Below, piece after piece: positions 26,846 through 38,574 of a DNA stretch of 64,000 nucleotides. Every line of letters starts with the position of its first letter. The stretch's first letter is position 1. Source of the DNA: Pholis gunnellus (Eukaryota > Chordata > Actinopteri > Perciformes > Pholidae). The stretch is taken from assembly GCA_910591455.2 (NCBI GenBank), contig OU342809.1, positions 5,406,363 through 5,470,362 on the forward strand. The letters are read 5' to 3'. The notes under the pieces are model-generated. The model saw nothing but the letters and a program-made list of their open reading frames with translations, had not been told where the DNA came from and did no database searches. A program made the position numbers and the translations under genes.

Positions 26846-26880
26846 ATCAGGGTTCGGCAACCTTTTTGATATGAATAAAA
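26846..26880. mobile_element. possible terminal fragment of a hAT-type DNA transposon
   Basis: The string TCAGGGTTCGGCAACCTTTTT resembles the CAGGGGTCGGCAACC ends of hAT-like elements. No matching second end or transposase frame was found nearby, so only a degraded end is supported. Confidence 0.3.
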
Positions 26881-28082
26881 TCTCCAACGGATATGTAATT
26901 TAGATATAGATGTAGTGTAGATATCAACATTAAAAATCATTTAAAAAATAATTTTCCCCCATTACCCTAACCCTTCGACCAATCTTTTACATCGGCAGTA
27001 AACTTTACAAATTCTGCAAACAAGGCAATAAGCCATTCAGAGGCAAAGTAGGGCGGGTCTTTGTTTAATGTGGTGGAGAAAAGAAACAGCCAAACTACCG
27101 TAAATAACAGGTAACCACTGACAATGGCTGGTAAAGAAGTCCCTTAACATGTGAACGAGAGGGCAAAAAAACTCTCTTGCACACTTATTGCTATTGTGCC
27201 ATTGATTAAGCTACTGCGTGGAAAACATTCTCTTATTATCTGTCGTACATGTAGCTCTATTGTCATCATACCTGCAGTCGAGGTAAGAAAACACAGACCA
27301 CCGCGTGTTGTCGTTGCTTCAGTGCTGTGGAACTGCAGACGCTACGTCCTATGAAAACAAACAAGAAAAAGAAACATGACACATTTTATGAAAATGAAAA
27401 ATGTACCGTACATATTATCAAGTCTAAAATTCCATGTACATTTACTAAATACTGCCTTGTTTTTTAAAATGTATATTTCTTTATTATTTTGGCTTCGAAA
27501 CTCGTTTTTACCCACTGTAAGAAATCAATGAATTCTATAATAATGTCAAAGAACGTTGAACATGCTGCTTGAGGTGGTGAAACATTTTGCACATCTTCTT
27601 ATCTTCCATTAGTGTGACAAGATGATAGAACCTTACAGCGTTTATTAGGGCAGAAACAGGACATGGACTCAGAGTGAATTAAGCTTACGTGGGCGTTGAA
27701 CTCTGTGAACCAAGAAGCATTGAGATTGGAATCATCAACAAAACTCAACCTGCTTTTTCAGCGCAAAGAGTTCAATCACATTATCTGCTGCAGTAGAATA
27801 TGCTGCTGATGTTTGTGAATGAAACAGGCTGAAGAGGAGATTAACTCACTTTACTAGGAAATACAATTTGGCATTCATTTGTAATAGTTTTTTTTAAACA
27901 AAGTTCTATGAGTGCAAATCAATGTGAAATATACTTTCTGACAGTGTGGCGGACCCAGTCCCCATTGCATCACTCAATTTAATTGGTTACACTCCTCTTT
28001 GGATTGGACTGATATCAGTAACTAGGTGGCGGTATAAAGGTGGTTTGCAATCCGGCACAAAACACTAGTCCACTATCTCGAT

Positions 28083-28156
28083 GGTAAATATTGTACTTTT
28101 TACTCTACTTCATCTCAAAGGTAAACATTGTACTTTTTACTCCACTACATCTCAGA
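28083..28156. repeat. two tandem copies of a ~37-bp unit (TAAATATTGTACTTTTTACTC...)
   Basis: Two consecutive units, each built on GGTAAA(T/C)ATTGTACTTTTTACTC(T/C)ACT(T/A)CATCTCA. The same double unit occurs at 29160-29233, on the other side of the minisatellite block. The unit is a common tandem or interspersed sequence in teleosts, from memory. Confidence 0.75.
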
Positions 28157-29159
28157 GATTGAGTTTTATAAACTTAGTTCAGGAACAGCGACCACGCCCA
28201 GAACACAGCTAATTTCCTCGGCACAAAGTATTTAAGCACAACGAACCCGTTCACTTCCTCTTCGACTCTGTCTTCACATCCCTCCCCCACTCCCATTTTT
28301 GTCTTTCTATTTTCTCTCTCTCTCTCTCTTACAGGAGTACAGGAACAACAGGGGACTCTGCACCACCAGAGCTTCCAAAGAGACGGCCCCTACCCTACAG
28401 TCTCCATTCCCCCCGTTCCCGCCAGCCGCTGGACACCAACGGTTCCCCATTGCTCGCCTAACCTCCTTTCTACAACCCTCCACATTTCTTCTTCCTTACA
28501 TCCCTTCATTTCTCCATCCCTACCCTACATGCCTCTACCTCAACCTCTACCCTACATCCCTTCATCTCTTCATCCCTACCCTACATCCCTCTACCTCGAC
28601 CCCTACCCTACATGCCTTCATCCCTCTATCCTACATCCCTTCATCCCTCTACCCCTACCCCTACACTACATCCATTCATCCCTCTACCCCTACCCCACAT
28701 CCCTTCATCTCTCTACCCCTACCCCACATCCCTTCATCCCTCTACCCCTACCCCTACACTACATCCATTCATCCCTCTACCCCTACCCCACATCCCTTCA
28801 TCTCTCTACCCCTACCCCACATCCCTTCATCCCTCTACCCCTATCCCTACACTACATCCATTCATCCCTCTACCCCTACCCCACATCCCTTCATCCCTCT
28901 ACCCCTACCCCACATCCCTTCATCTCTCTACCCCTACCCCTACCCTACATCCATTCATCCCTCTACCCCTACCCCACATCCCTTCATCCCTCTACCCCTA
29001 CCCTACATCCCTTCATCCCCTACCCCACATCCCTTCATCCCTCTACCCCTACCCTACATCCCTTTATCCCTCGACCGCTTCCTAAATCTAACATTCATTC
29101 CATCATGCAATAAACCTCTCGAAACTCATACTGTTATTGGCGTGGTCCTTGTTAGTGAA
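28157..29159. repeat. ~1-kb insert between two copies of a 37-bp repeat, containing a CT-rich minisatellite
   Basis: The block lies between identical-type flanks (28083-28156 and 29160-29233). Near its ends are the inverted 9-mers GACCACGCC (28190-28198) and GGCGTGGTC (29139-29147). It has a TATTTAAG box at about 28228, a polypyrimidine run ending in TTACAG (about 28334) and an AATAAA at about 29109. It may be a mobile or retroposed unit, but no transposase or reverse transcriptase is present. Confidence 0.4.
28505..29085. repeat. minisatellite: 29-bp units in a 93-bp higher-order repeat
   Basis: The basic unit is about 29 bp (CATCCCTTCATCCCTCTACC plus CCTACCCCA). Two 29-bp units and one 35-bp unit form a 93-bp higher-order repeat. 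Its marker (CTACACTACATCC or CTACCCTACATCC) begins at 28661, 28754, 28847 and 28940, exactly 93 bp apart each time. No frame has a stop on the plus strand, so long Pro/Ser/Leu/Tyr/His-rich open frames run through it. I regard these as products of the repeat, not as a gene. Confidence 0.9.
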
Positions 29160-29233
29160 ATAAATATTGTACTTTTTACTCCATTACATTTTAGAGGTAA
29201 ATATTGTACTTTTTACTCAATTACATTTTAGAG
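29160..29233. repeat. two tandem copies of the ~37-bp TACTTTTTACTC unit (right flank)
   Basis: Right-hand partner of 28083-28156, with variant ends (CCATTACATTTTAGA, CAATTACATTTTAGA). Confidence 0.75.
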
Positions 29234-30293
29234 AACAACAAAACAGAACAACCAACAGTCAAATAAAGACAACGCTAGTCCTTTCCACACCATTAAAATC
29301 TACGTTTCATGTTTTCAAAACAAGGGCTCCGGGAATTTATCAGATAAAACATTTTATATCCTCAAAATGTATCTCGATTCAACACTTGAAGTTTAGTAAC
29401 CTGCTACATCAACCCTCCGGGTGAACAGAAAATTCATTATTCTGTAAATTTGACTACCATTTTGGTAACATGTCCTCTGGTTGATGATGTCCAATCTCCA
29501 GAAAGGTTTTAACACATTTAAAACATTTATTCTTCTGTCTTTGTGTCTCTTTTTTGTAGTTTGTGTTTTTTGACTGTCACATTTTTAACATTTAACATGT
29601 TTCTATGAAAACAAATATTTAAAAAAAAATGTGGAGAGTAAAGTGTGTGTCACATTTAGTCAGCCACATCACATGTGTGTATCTAAGTGAGACCTTCCAC
29701 AGGGGAAGTGTGGATGTACCTTAATCCTACAACATGATGGGGGGAAGGTTGAGGGGGGAGAAGTAGATGCACAGGTCGGAGAGGAGGAGGAGAAAGCAGT
29801 GACGAAGAAGAGGGAGAGGACAAGAGAAAAGTCCTCAAGGTGGAGAGAAGGAGGAGGAAGAGCAGAACTCATCAGCCGGGTTTCAGTCAGTCAGGATTTC
29901 CCCTCAGTCAATCCTCACCTCGGGCCCTGAGAGAGTCGGAGTGAATGAGAGAGGAGGATAAAGACGGAGTGAGGGGGAGAGACAGATGAGAGAGGAGGGG
30001 AGAGAGAATAATCACAAGTGAGGCAGAAACTTAGAGACAGGGGAAGAGACAAGGGATGAGGAGAAGAACATTTGGGGGGGAAAGACAAAAGGAAAGCAAG
30101 AAATTATTTAAAAAATATCCAAGCAGGGAAGTTGATGATGAAGACGAATGGATCAGATGAGAGTGATTCTCACGCCGATGCATCAAAGAACATAGATTGG
30201 TCAGTGTCAATAAGCTGTAAACTATGACGCTCTTCGTGCCCCTCAAGCATCAGTTTTGCACGTCTCAGTGACGAAGTGTTCAATATTTGTTCG

Positions 30294-30730
30294 TATATAC
30301 ATAGTCTTTTCAAAATAAACTTCCATCTTCACAGGAAGTTAGGTGTAGGCAACAAAACAATTAAGTTATGTGTAGGAAAAACCTAACTAACTTCTACCGC
30401 AAGCAGGCTGTTCTGATATCTCACGAAATCAATTTGTATATAATCCTGAACCAAGAAGTATGAAGGCCGCAAAAACACACACAAAGCGGGCGGCAGGAGA
30501 GGTGGATGGGTCAAACAAAAAAAGACCCTTATCTGTGCCCCGTGTGAAACGAGAAGTCAACCATGATGTATTTGTCACATAACTTCCGTAATTAAGTAAC
30601 GGCACTTCCGTAGTTATCTTAAACCAAACCACAAGCTTTTGCTAAATCGAACTAAGTGGTTTTGTTGCCTAAACCAAACTAAGTTGTTTCATGTGAAGAC
30701 GGAAGTTCAATTTGAAAAGACAGTGTGCAT
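30294..30730. mobile_element. nonautonomous element with long imperfect inverted ends
   Basis: The left end (CTTTTCAAAATAAACTTCC then ATCTTCAC, then GGCAACAAAACAATTAAGT) is mirrored at the right end (TTAGTTTGG...GGCAACAAAACCACTT and GTCTTCAC then GGAAGTTCAATTTGAAAAG, read on opposite strands). The interior has no coding capacity. GTTTAGGCAACAAAACCAC with a GGAAGTT(G/C)AATTTG end belongs to a repeat I know as abundant in percomorph fish. It is probably a MITE-like DNA element. Confidence 0.55.
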
Positions 30731-31069
30731 GTAAAGAGCAGAAATTGACACGCGTTGCTGGACTTTCGTAGGAAAACACACTAAAAATGAGGAGTTACTT
30801 TCCGTAAGATATCATACGAACTGTCGTATGATGATACGTTGCTGCCCAAAATGCTGAGGGTAAATGCGTTGCATGCTCACACTAAATGACTGTTGGTTGG
30901 TTGCAGTTAGTATTATAGCGCATTTCTTCTACTTCATCACTTCAGCTTCTTGTATGTTGCATGGTACTGCAAACGCAGCATGTGCATTCTGTAAATACTT
31001 CTCGATAAAGTTGTTTTTATTTGTTAGTGGCGGACTCCGCCATTCCCACATTGGATTCTGATAACCTAT

Positions 31070-31353
31070 TGTGATGACCCCTCCCCTACACTAGGGTTCT
31101 GTGTCCTGTTTGCTGGCTCTACGTTGTCTTTCAGGGTGTTGATCGTCAGCTGATGAACTTGGATCTCTCTCTTCTTTGGCTGACACGGCTGCTGTTTTGT
31201 TTTGTTTGCGTCACACATTTTCACACATGCTGACATCACTGATTACTGACTCTTCGTGCTTGTTTTGTTTAGTTAACGCATTCTTTAAATAAATGTGCTC
31301 ATCACTCGTCTGGTCTCCCGTTTATGTTGCAACCTTTGAGCCGGGCTGTAACA
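31070..31353 (+). mobile_element. possible solo LTR
   Basis: The 284-bp block starts TGTGATGACCCC and ends GGGCTGTAACA, so it has TGT...ACA ends as LTRs do. An AATAAA signal lies at 31288-31293, followed by a short U5-like tail. The ends resemble fish Gypsy-type LTRs. No flanking target-site duplication is obvious and no internal retroelement sequence was found. Confidence 0.35.
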
Positions 31354-31984
31354 TCAGAGATTTGCAAGAAATGAATGGAGGTGCGTGATGGGTGATATGA
31401 AGAAATGATGGAATTATCAAACTGATATCAGTGTTACGGTCACTCAGAGCTGTTTCTACTTTACTTTATTTTCTATTTTAATCTTTTTATGTTCCTCACT
31501 TTGTTACTGCTAAATGCAAACGCAATATTTCTACTGCAGCTGCTTCACATTAAAAGCATTAAAACAAAACAAAACACGATGTTGGCGTCTACTGTGACGC
31601 ATACACACAAAACATGTATTTGAAAACAGCTCATTAAAAAATGTGTTGACAAAACAAGACAATGGTCACTTTTGGCATTTCTTCGTCTGCGGATCGCTTG
31701 ATACTTTTCAAGGGTGTATTGTAAGACGGAGCAGCCACAGCGAGCTGTTATATGAAGAGCTGCAGGCTGCACACCTCCGATTCTTCAGCTAGTAACCAAC
31801 TTCACTGAGCGCTGCTGTTGGGTAGAAACTACTCATCATGTCGCTGTTGCATTTATTTTCCACAGACTTCTGCATTAAAGCTACGTGAAGTGGTTTGGCT
31901 GCACTGTAAACTGACACACCAGTTGTTCTTATTTCTGACAAAGTAGCTGCTTACAGAGTGATGAAGTATTAAACTGGGCTTGTT

Positions 31985-31998
31985 GTTACCATGGTAAC
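31985..31998. promoter_or_regulatory. perfect RFX X-box palindrome
   Basis: GTTACCATGGTAAC, a perfect 14-bp palindrome that fits the RFX-factor X-box consensus GTNRCC..RGYAAC. No gene promoter is recognised next to it. Confidence 0.45.
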
Positions 31999-32369
31999 CA
32001 TGGGTTTCGCCAAATAAACCAGGTCGGAAATTTTTTGTTTTTTTTGTTTTTTTTCAAGATAATTTATGTTTTTTCTTAATCTCAACAAAAGTTTCGATAC
32101 AGTCTCATAAACCGTATTCTATACTCTCAGGAGGCCTGATACAACTGCTTTTACATTTGGTGATGTCAGCACTCTCTGTATTTATGATGTGTTTTATGTA
32201 CAAGGATTGTTTGCATGACGTTTTATAAAACAAATGTACCATCTGGATAAACACACAGACTTGAGTCCTGCTCAGGTCGGGCTTTGCAAACATTTTTCGG
32301 ATCGTCAGATATCATGACAATAAAGTGTATCATATGTAGGGTTCATACATTTAGCCCTGGAGGAGGATA

Positions 32370-32770
32370 CCACTTTAAAGTGTCAGTTCACCCAAATTAA
32401 AAACATTTTGTATTTGTTCAGCCTTTGAGATGTCAGTGTTTGTGATTTCTGCCTCAATGCTTGTCTGTATACAATGGAGGTGAATGGGATTTTGTTTCTC
32501 GTGGAGCATTGAAAATATTAAAAATAAATAAATCAACAGCAAAGAGGGTTTCCAGCGTACAATGCTCTATTTAATCTGGTTTGCCCAAAGAATTATTGTG
32601 AACAATTTTACAGTAATGTTGATTTTCTTCTTCTTCTTATGAGCATTCAATGCTGCGAGCAACACAAACACAATTCCATTTACCTCCATTGTATAACGCG
32701 GTGGAGACCTGGAAGCCTGGAAAACCCCAAACTCTCTGCATGACTAGATACCACTCGAGGTAAGTGAGCC
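32370..32770. mobile_element. truncated copy of a 'GTCAGTTCACCCAAATT' teleost element
   Basis: The left side reads GTGTCAGTTCACCCAAATTA and the right side ACTAGATACCACTCGAGGTA. Both motifs, with an internal TACAATGGA..TGAATGG segment occurring in both orientations (about 32471 and 32681), are hallmarks of a repeat I recall as common in percomorphs. The element at 39813-40283 shares the ends. Confidence 0.5.
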
Positions 32771-33472
32771 TGAGGAGAGTTGGTACTGAAACTAAACACA
32801 GAAGAGATCAAACTGATAGAACTATGAATAATTTGCCCAAAAAGTTAAATGCTACTTTTTCATCACCAGCAGGTTTTCTGATCCAAACTAAACTGAAACT
32901 TTTTCTGAAAGTTTACAGAAGCCCAACATTTAACTTGTCATTATGACCAAAATGCTGTCCAGAAAAACTGCTGGAAAATATTAACTATCAGCTTTTTACG
33001 TTGAAGTAAAGTGTTTTACAGGTCAAATGTTATTCATAAGTCTAGCTCCCACATAATCGTTTTATTAAATGTCTGTAATGTGAAGCAAGCAAGTCCACTG
33101 ATGCCTCCTGGTAATCCACGGCTACCTTCTTAAAAAGTTAGTCTTCTAATGTTTTGTCTTTTCATTATTCTAGTTTGTTCCTCACTTGAAGTAACGTATT
33201 AATTCATGTAATTCGTTTCAGCTCTTTGCATGTTGGACCACAACAACTTAAAAATACCTTTTAAGCAGTACAGCAGAAATACAATGTATTCATCAGCAGA
33301 TATTATCCAAAGTAACCAAACTCCAGAGCCTGTTCATGCTGAAACGGTTGAAATGAGAGTCAGTTGATCAAACAGCAAAGCTGTGTAAGAAACGTCTACT
33401 GTATCTGTTCCAACATTAACAGGCTCAGTTATCAGCAGACAATGCAAAGACAATGGAGGGACGGACTGCAGA

Positions 33473-33474
<2 letters not shown>

Positions 33475-33530
<56 letters not shown>
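33475..33530. repeat. (CA)n microsatellite
   Basis: Twenty-eight CA units. Confidence 0.95.
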
Positions 33531-33533
<3 letters not shown>

Positions 33534-33835
33534 ACACACTGTGACATCTTAGAAATGTAAAACACTTTGGTGTGTAAAACAAAATAAAAAATCGATTTAA
33601 CCACTATGACTGACGGACAAAAACAATATCAAAGAAATAGGAGTGTGTAGATGAACGGGAAGTATGTTGTGCATCACATGTTTTCCTGAGAGTGTGTGTG
33701 TGTGTGTCATCTTGTGTGCAGGCCCACAGTTTGGTCATATAAAACGTTGCTCAGCTAAAAATAAATAAAAGGTTCGGGAGAGGAGTGAAAACCATTGTAC
33801 ACTGTGAGTCACGACTAGGAGTGGCGGTGACGATA

Positions 33836-33850
33836 CCCCCCCCCCCCCCC
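33836..33850. repeat. poly-C run
   Basis: Homopolymer of about 15 C. Confidence 0.9.
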
Positions 33851-33968
33851 TCACCAACACACACAGTCACACTTTCTCCTCTCCTCCCCATTCAAATGCT
33901 GACAGAGAGAGTACCGGTTCTCAACACCAAGAGATCAAGACCTCCAGAAACTCCAAAAGACTTACCTC

Positions 33969-34063
<95 letters not shown>

Positions 34064-34068
34064 ACACA
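33969..34068. repeat. (AC)n microsatellite
   Basis: About 49 AC units with one T interruption; the longest CA tract of the window. Confidence 0.95.
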
Positions 34069-37000
34069 GTCAACATAAATCCAGGAAGAAGGCAGACTAT
34101 AATATACAGTCACAAGACAGACAGTAGATACAAATATATATAAAAAGTCTTTAGATTTTCAACATCTTAATTTGACAGAAAAGCATTCCTTCCTGTGTTT
34201 ACCCCATTATTGTAAATCCGACACCACTTTTATGCCACTTAACAGGATTCGTAACATTATTTAAAAATAAATTGATAAACTGTTGAATAAAATATGATAA
34301 CAAAATGTTGGTGAGTCTACTCTGGACAACATCGCTGCGTTCCCCCTGTTTACTGACACAGACTTTACTCATGGCCAACATTAATAGAAAATACAAAGTA
34401 TATTAGTCCTACAAAAAGGATGAGTCATATTCAATGCATCTGTCTACTGCAAGAAAATATATGCTTTCAAACGTGCAATTATTCGTCTACATGGCGATTT
34501 ACTGTGTTGTCATTAAAGAGACAGTTCACCACGTTCTTTCTTTTTTTAGTAATTACTCTTTCAGATGAGAAACTTACAAAACGAGAAGAAATGTTGTTGT
34601 CTAAACATTACCAGGTACTTGCTTTTTTTTGTTGTCATCTTAAGCCAAACCCTGATTTTTTTTTTTTTTTTTTTTACTAAACCTCACCAATTAGTTTTGT
34701 AGCAGTTTTTATTTTTTGTTTTGTTTTGTTTCAATTTATGACATTAACCACAGGAGAAAACAAGTTTCCTTAAAAACATGAATGAGAGTGCAGTGTCATT
34801 GTATGAGAAGGTAAGACGGTGTTGCACATTCGTAAAAAAGGGACAAATCTCTGAAACACAGATTATGTTCTGTAAGTGTAAAGAAGTTCATTGCATCACT
34901 TCTTCACAAGGTTGTCATGTGACAAACTTTGCTTCATAGTTTAGGTCTGGACGAGTAAAATTGTCAAAGATTTGGCAACTAATATTAAACAGGTGATGTT
35001 GTTTTACTCCCTGGAGAGAAAACAAACTCGTGAGTTACCTCAACTGACTAAAATCTCAATTCGCCCCAGGTTTGGTTAATGTTAGACTCATGAAAGAATG
35101 TCAAGCTCTGTGACTAAAACCCTCCACTCCAGAGCTTGTCCTCCTCCAGCTTTTAAAGGACTCATTTCTGATTTAATAGGGAAATACCACTTGCACAAAG
35201 AACTAATTTATTACTCAGTTATTCCTGTTCTTTTGGACTAATCGGTCTATATTTATATGCACATCTCAAACCAGAAACTAGAATGTGGGCTTTTTGTGCA
35301 TTCTTCTTTTTTATTTTTACATTTTCCATCTCTTAATGTCCTTTCTGACAATTTTTGCATGTGTGTAAACATTTTTATGTCTGTTCTGTAAAAACAGTTG
35401 AGACAATTCTCCAGTTGATGTGTTGTTTTCTCCAGAATAAAACTTTAAACTCCAAACACCATTTTAAGAAAAATGCCTCCGCCAGCTGCAGAAGAAATTG
35501 TATTCAGATTAATGCTTGACTTCACACAATCAAACTTGTTATACCTCACTTATAATTGTTCTAATCAAGATTGACTTCGTAGCACATAAAGTGAATTTTA
35601 CGTCTACATAGACAGCGTTTTTTGTTTATCTTCTACTTGATGTTTCTCATAGGATACAAAAATATGCCTTTTCTCTTCTTGCAAATATATATATTTTTTC
35701 AAACTGAATTTAATTAGTTAAACTGAATGAATGTCAAGACTGTTAAAGTGCTGACTGGCTAACATCAGCACCCCAAACGAGGTGAATCTGCTGAGTGGTG
35801 GTGATTTTCAGTCTATGTGAGGGGAGCCAAATCACTGTTCCAGCCTCAACACACAAGCCCAACCTCAAAAGAAGGTCATGCCAATCAAACACATCAAGTT
35901 ACCTTGTGTATTTTGGTCCAAATTTGACCCTGAACTCACTGCAAAGATCATTGGCATGCGCGTATGTTCTGACGAAACATATGTGCGCAAACAATGGCGG
36001 AAGGACAAACTAACCACTGTGTACCTGTTTTAACTGAAAACAGGGAAAGAAAAGGTGTGGGAAGGAGAAACCACAGTCAATATGTGTCATCACTCATTTG
36101 CTAAGCTAATCAGCCAATCAGAGAGCTCTGTCTTGCTGTTTCCCAATAGCACCAGACTAAAGAGGCCTCAACAACAACCAATGTGCTTATTGAATAGTTT
36201 TGTTACTCTTTTCATTCTAAAAAAAAAGAGTACCAAACTGATTTCCTATCATATGAACCGTTTGAGTGCTTTAGCAGGAATCTTTGGAGTGGTACATCAA
36301 GTGTACGGTGGAGACGAGGGCAAATAAGCCCAAAACATTAAGGACGGAGAAACATGCAGAAAAGATGCCAATTCACAATTGTATACAAAACAAATACGTT
36401 AACACCAAACACACTGCAAATCCAGAACTTCTGCTGCGTTGATGCAGCGTTTGTCTGTTGCATTTGTTTTCGGGGTTTGTATGTTATTAATTTGCATCAT
36501 TTCTGTCTTTGCAGCGGGTTTGCTGTTACGGTATTGTTTTAGCTTTCTGCAGAATGCTTTTTCATTTGTGGCACTTTTCCATTGTCGTATTTTCGTATGT
36601 GTTTTTGAATTGGCTGCAGCAAGTTTCTGCTAATGGAGATGTTTTGGGCCGTTGTGACGTCTTTGCCCTCATCGGCCCCCATACAAATGTCCTTTACACT
36701 ATATTAATATACGGTATAGTGTAATCCATTACAACAACCTTTGATCCTGACCCTAACAAATTCTCAGAGATGAATCAACTAGTCTCTGACACTGTCAATA
36801 AGATTAATAGTTTAACAAAGGAAGTATTTGTTGCACCAACACTGGTTGAATTCATCACATTGCTATGGTGAGGCTTTTATTGTGTTCAACATTATAGCCG
36901 AAAAACACCATATAATGGTAATAGAGAATTAATACTGTATAAATAGGAGATTAGATATACAATTTCCAATTCTGTCCATTTTATTATTCCCTAACTAAAT

Positions 37001-37127
37001 ACTCTGCATAACTATATAAACAGGTTTTTAGCTTCTAAATATATCTGTCAGCGTTACAAGCAGATATTTTAGCAAGATTTGTTACATCTTGGGAGTACAT
37101 TGTTGATGTGACAGCTTAAGTTACACC

Positions 37128-37640
37128 CAGAGACTGTATAAAATAAGTGTATGTAGTCGTCACGACGTCGCCCATTGGTTGGTGGACTGTCGTTTTGAAG
37201 CCTCAAGTTCGGCATTTTGGCCTTTGCCATTTGGGATCTTGGCTTTTTGCAACCAGTGACCTAAAGTGTTCTAGGACTGCGGAGGAGCGACGTAGAGATG
37301 CCGGCTACAGCTCTGGCAGTGATAGCGACTTGTCAATCACAAGGTAGCCCGCCCTAAAGCATACTCAACTTCATCTATTTGACTCTAAATGGGACCATCA
37401 ATTACTGAATGAACATCATGCTGTATTGAAGAAGACTTAAAACTAGAGATTGAAACCATAAACTCATGTTTACAAAGTTTACTGAGGTAATAAATCAAAT
37501 GAGAAGTAGAGTCATTTTCTCATAGTTTTCTATACAATCAGACAACTATTTACAACCAGGGGAGTCGCCCCCTGATGGCCAGTAGGGAGAATGCAAGTTC
37601 AATTCACTTCTGTCGGAGGTTGTCGCCAGGTTACACCTTG
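37128..37640 (+). mobile_element. abundant percomorph interspersed repeat, ~0.5 kb
   Basis: The sequence CGCCCATTGGTTGGTGGACT, TTTTGAAGCCTCAAGTTCGG, GTCAATCACAAGGTAGCCCG, GAACATCATGCTGTATTGAA, TTCTCATAGTTTTCTATACA and GAGTCGCCCCCTGATGG follows in order. I recognise this string of blocks as a very common dispersed repeat of spiny-rayed fish genomes. It has no coding capacity. The 66-codon plus-strand frame inside it (37147-37347) is part of the repeat. This element is one reason for placing the organism in the percomorphs. Confidence 0.7.
37566..37585 (-). promoter_or_regulatory. CTCF-like motif inside the interspersed repeat
   Basis: On the minus strand the site reads CTACTGGCCATCAGGGGGCG, close to the CTCF core CCASYAGRKGGC with its upstream TGG. 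It is part of the dispersed repeat at 37128-37640. Confidence 0.4.
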
Positions 37641-38549
37641 CTCGTAAAACAATGTCTTGTAAAAAGAAGTCCACATTTCAGCAACACATTCGCACTGCAA
37701 ACTTGTCAAATCCCTACGCTTTGTCAGTGACCCTTACTGACCCGCATGACAAAGGACACTAACAACTCAAGGAACTAACAACTCACATGACTAACGCCTG
37801 ACGTGACAAAATGTCAACATTTACTTTTATCTTCGAAAGGGACACGAACAGCGTGCGAAAACCTGTTTGTTTGACCTATCCACCTCCTCTCCTCTCTGCC
37901 TTTTGTGGACGATCTTGCTCTATACCACGTCAGATGCTCTGAGCGTCTAATAATGATGCGGGTGGGTTTAACATTTATCATCTCAACACTCCCTATATGA
38001 GGTCAGTTTCTGTCCATTCTCAGCGGATGTTTTTCAGACTAAAACCTTACGCAAACGTCCAAACGTCCAAAATATTTTAGGCTTTGTGACTCAGTAAAAC
38101 CACGATAGCTTTACAAAAGGCAAATCGGATTGATACACATCTGGTTCACTGGCGTATTTTCAGCAGCAGGACCATGTATGTGGCATTGATTCAAAATAAA
38201 CGACAGCTGCTCATCATAATGAAGGAACATGCCATTCAGTGCCACAGTGTATCACAATGTTGAGTTTTGGGACATCAATGGAGCTCTTTGGTACAGAGGA
38301 ATATGATATATGAAGCTTTGGCTACACAGCGATACTTTCTAAGTAGGATAAAATCATTGAGTTTGATCTCTTTATTGTAAATGTTAACAGTCACAAAAAT
38401 ATAGAATTTCACCAGCCTTATCGTTTAAAATCACATTTTTAAATACATGTTTTGTGGAATAGCCCAATAGTATCTTACACTTTGAGAAATAAATGAAAGG
38501 TGGGCTGTAATGGAGGGTATCGTTATGTCCCAACACACCAACGATCTCT

Positions 38550-38574
38550 TTATATATATATATATATATATATA
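38550..38574. repeat. (TA)n microsatellite
   Basis: About 12 TA units. Confidence 0.95.

Larger units (their letters stand above)
10881..28080. other. intergenic DNA with no recognised gene
   Basis: Upstream of hsd17b12 I see no exon with flanking splice sites that matches a known protein. The content is AT-rich sequence, the microsatellites listed separately, the inverted repeat at 12541-12626, diverged repeated blocks at 20.3 and 22.0 kb, a short palindromic interspersed repeat at 26.35 kb and a possible DNA-transposon end at 26.85 kb. Positions 17600-17690 and 21700-21745 resemble the 3' tails of fish retroposons (AATTCCTTGTA... followed by TGATTCTGATTTT, and GACAATAAAAATAC), too short to classify. 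Confidence 0.6.

Noticed and set aside
28299..29231. 310-codon plus-strand open frame rich in Pro, Ser, Leu, Tyr and His
   Set aside because: The frame is open only because the minisatellite unit has no stop codons; the other two frames are open as well. No domain or signal beyond the repeat.
37147..37347. 66-codon plus-strand frame
   Set aside because: Part of an abundant dispersed repeat, not a gene.
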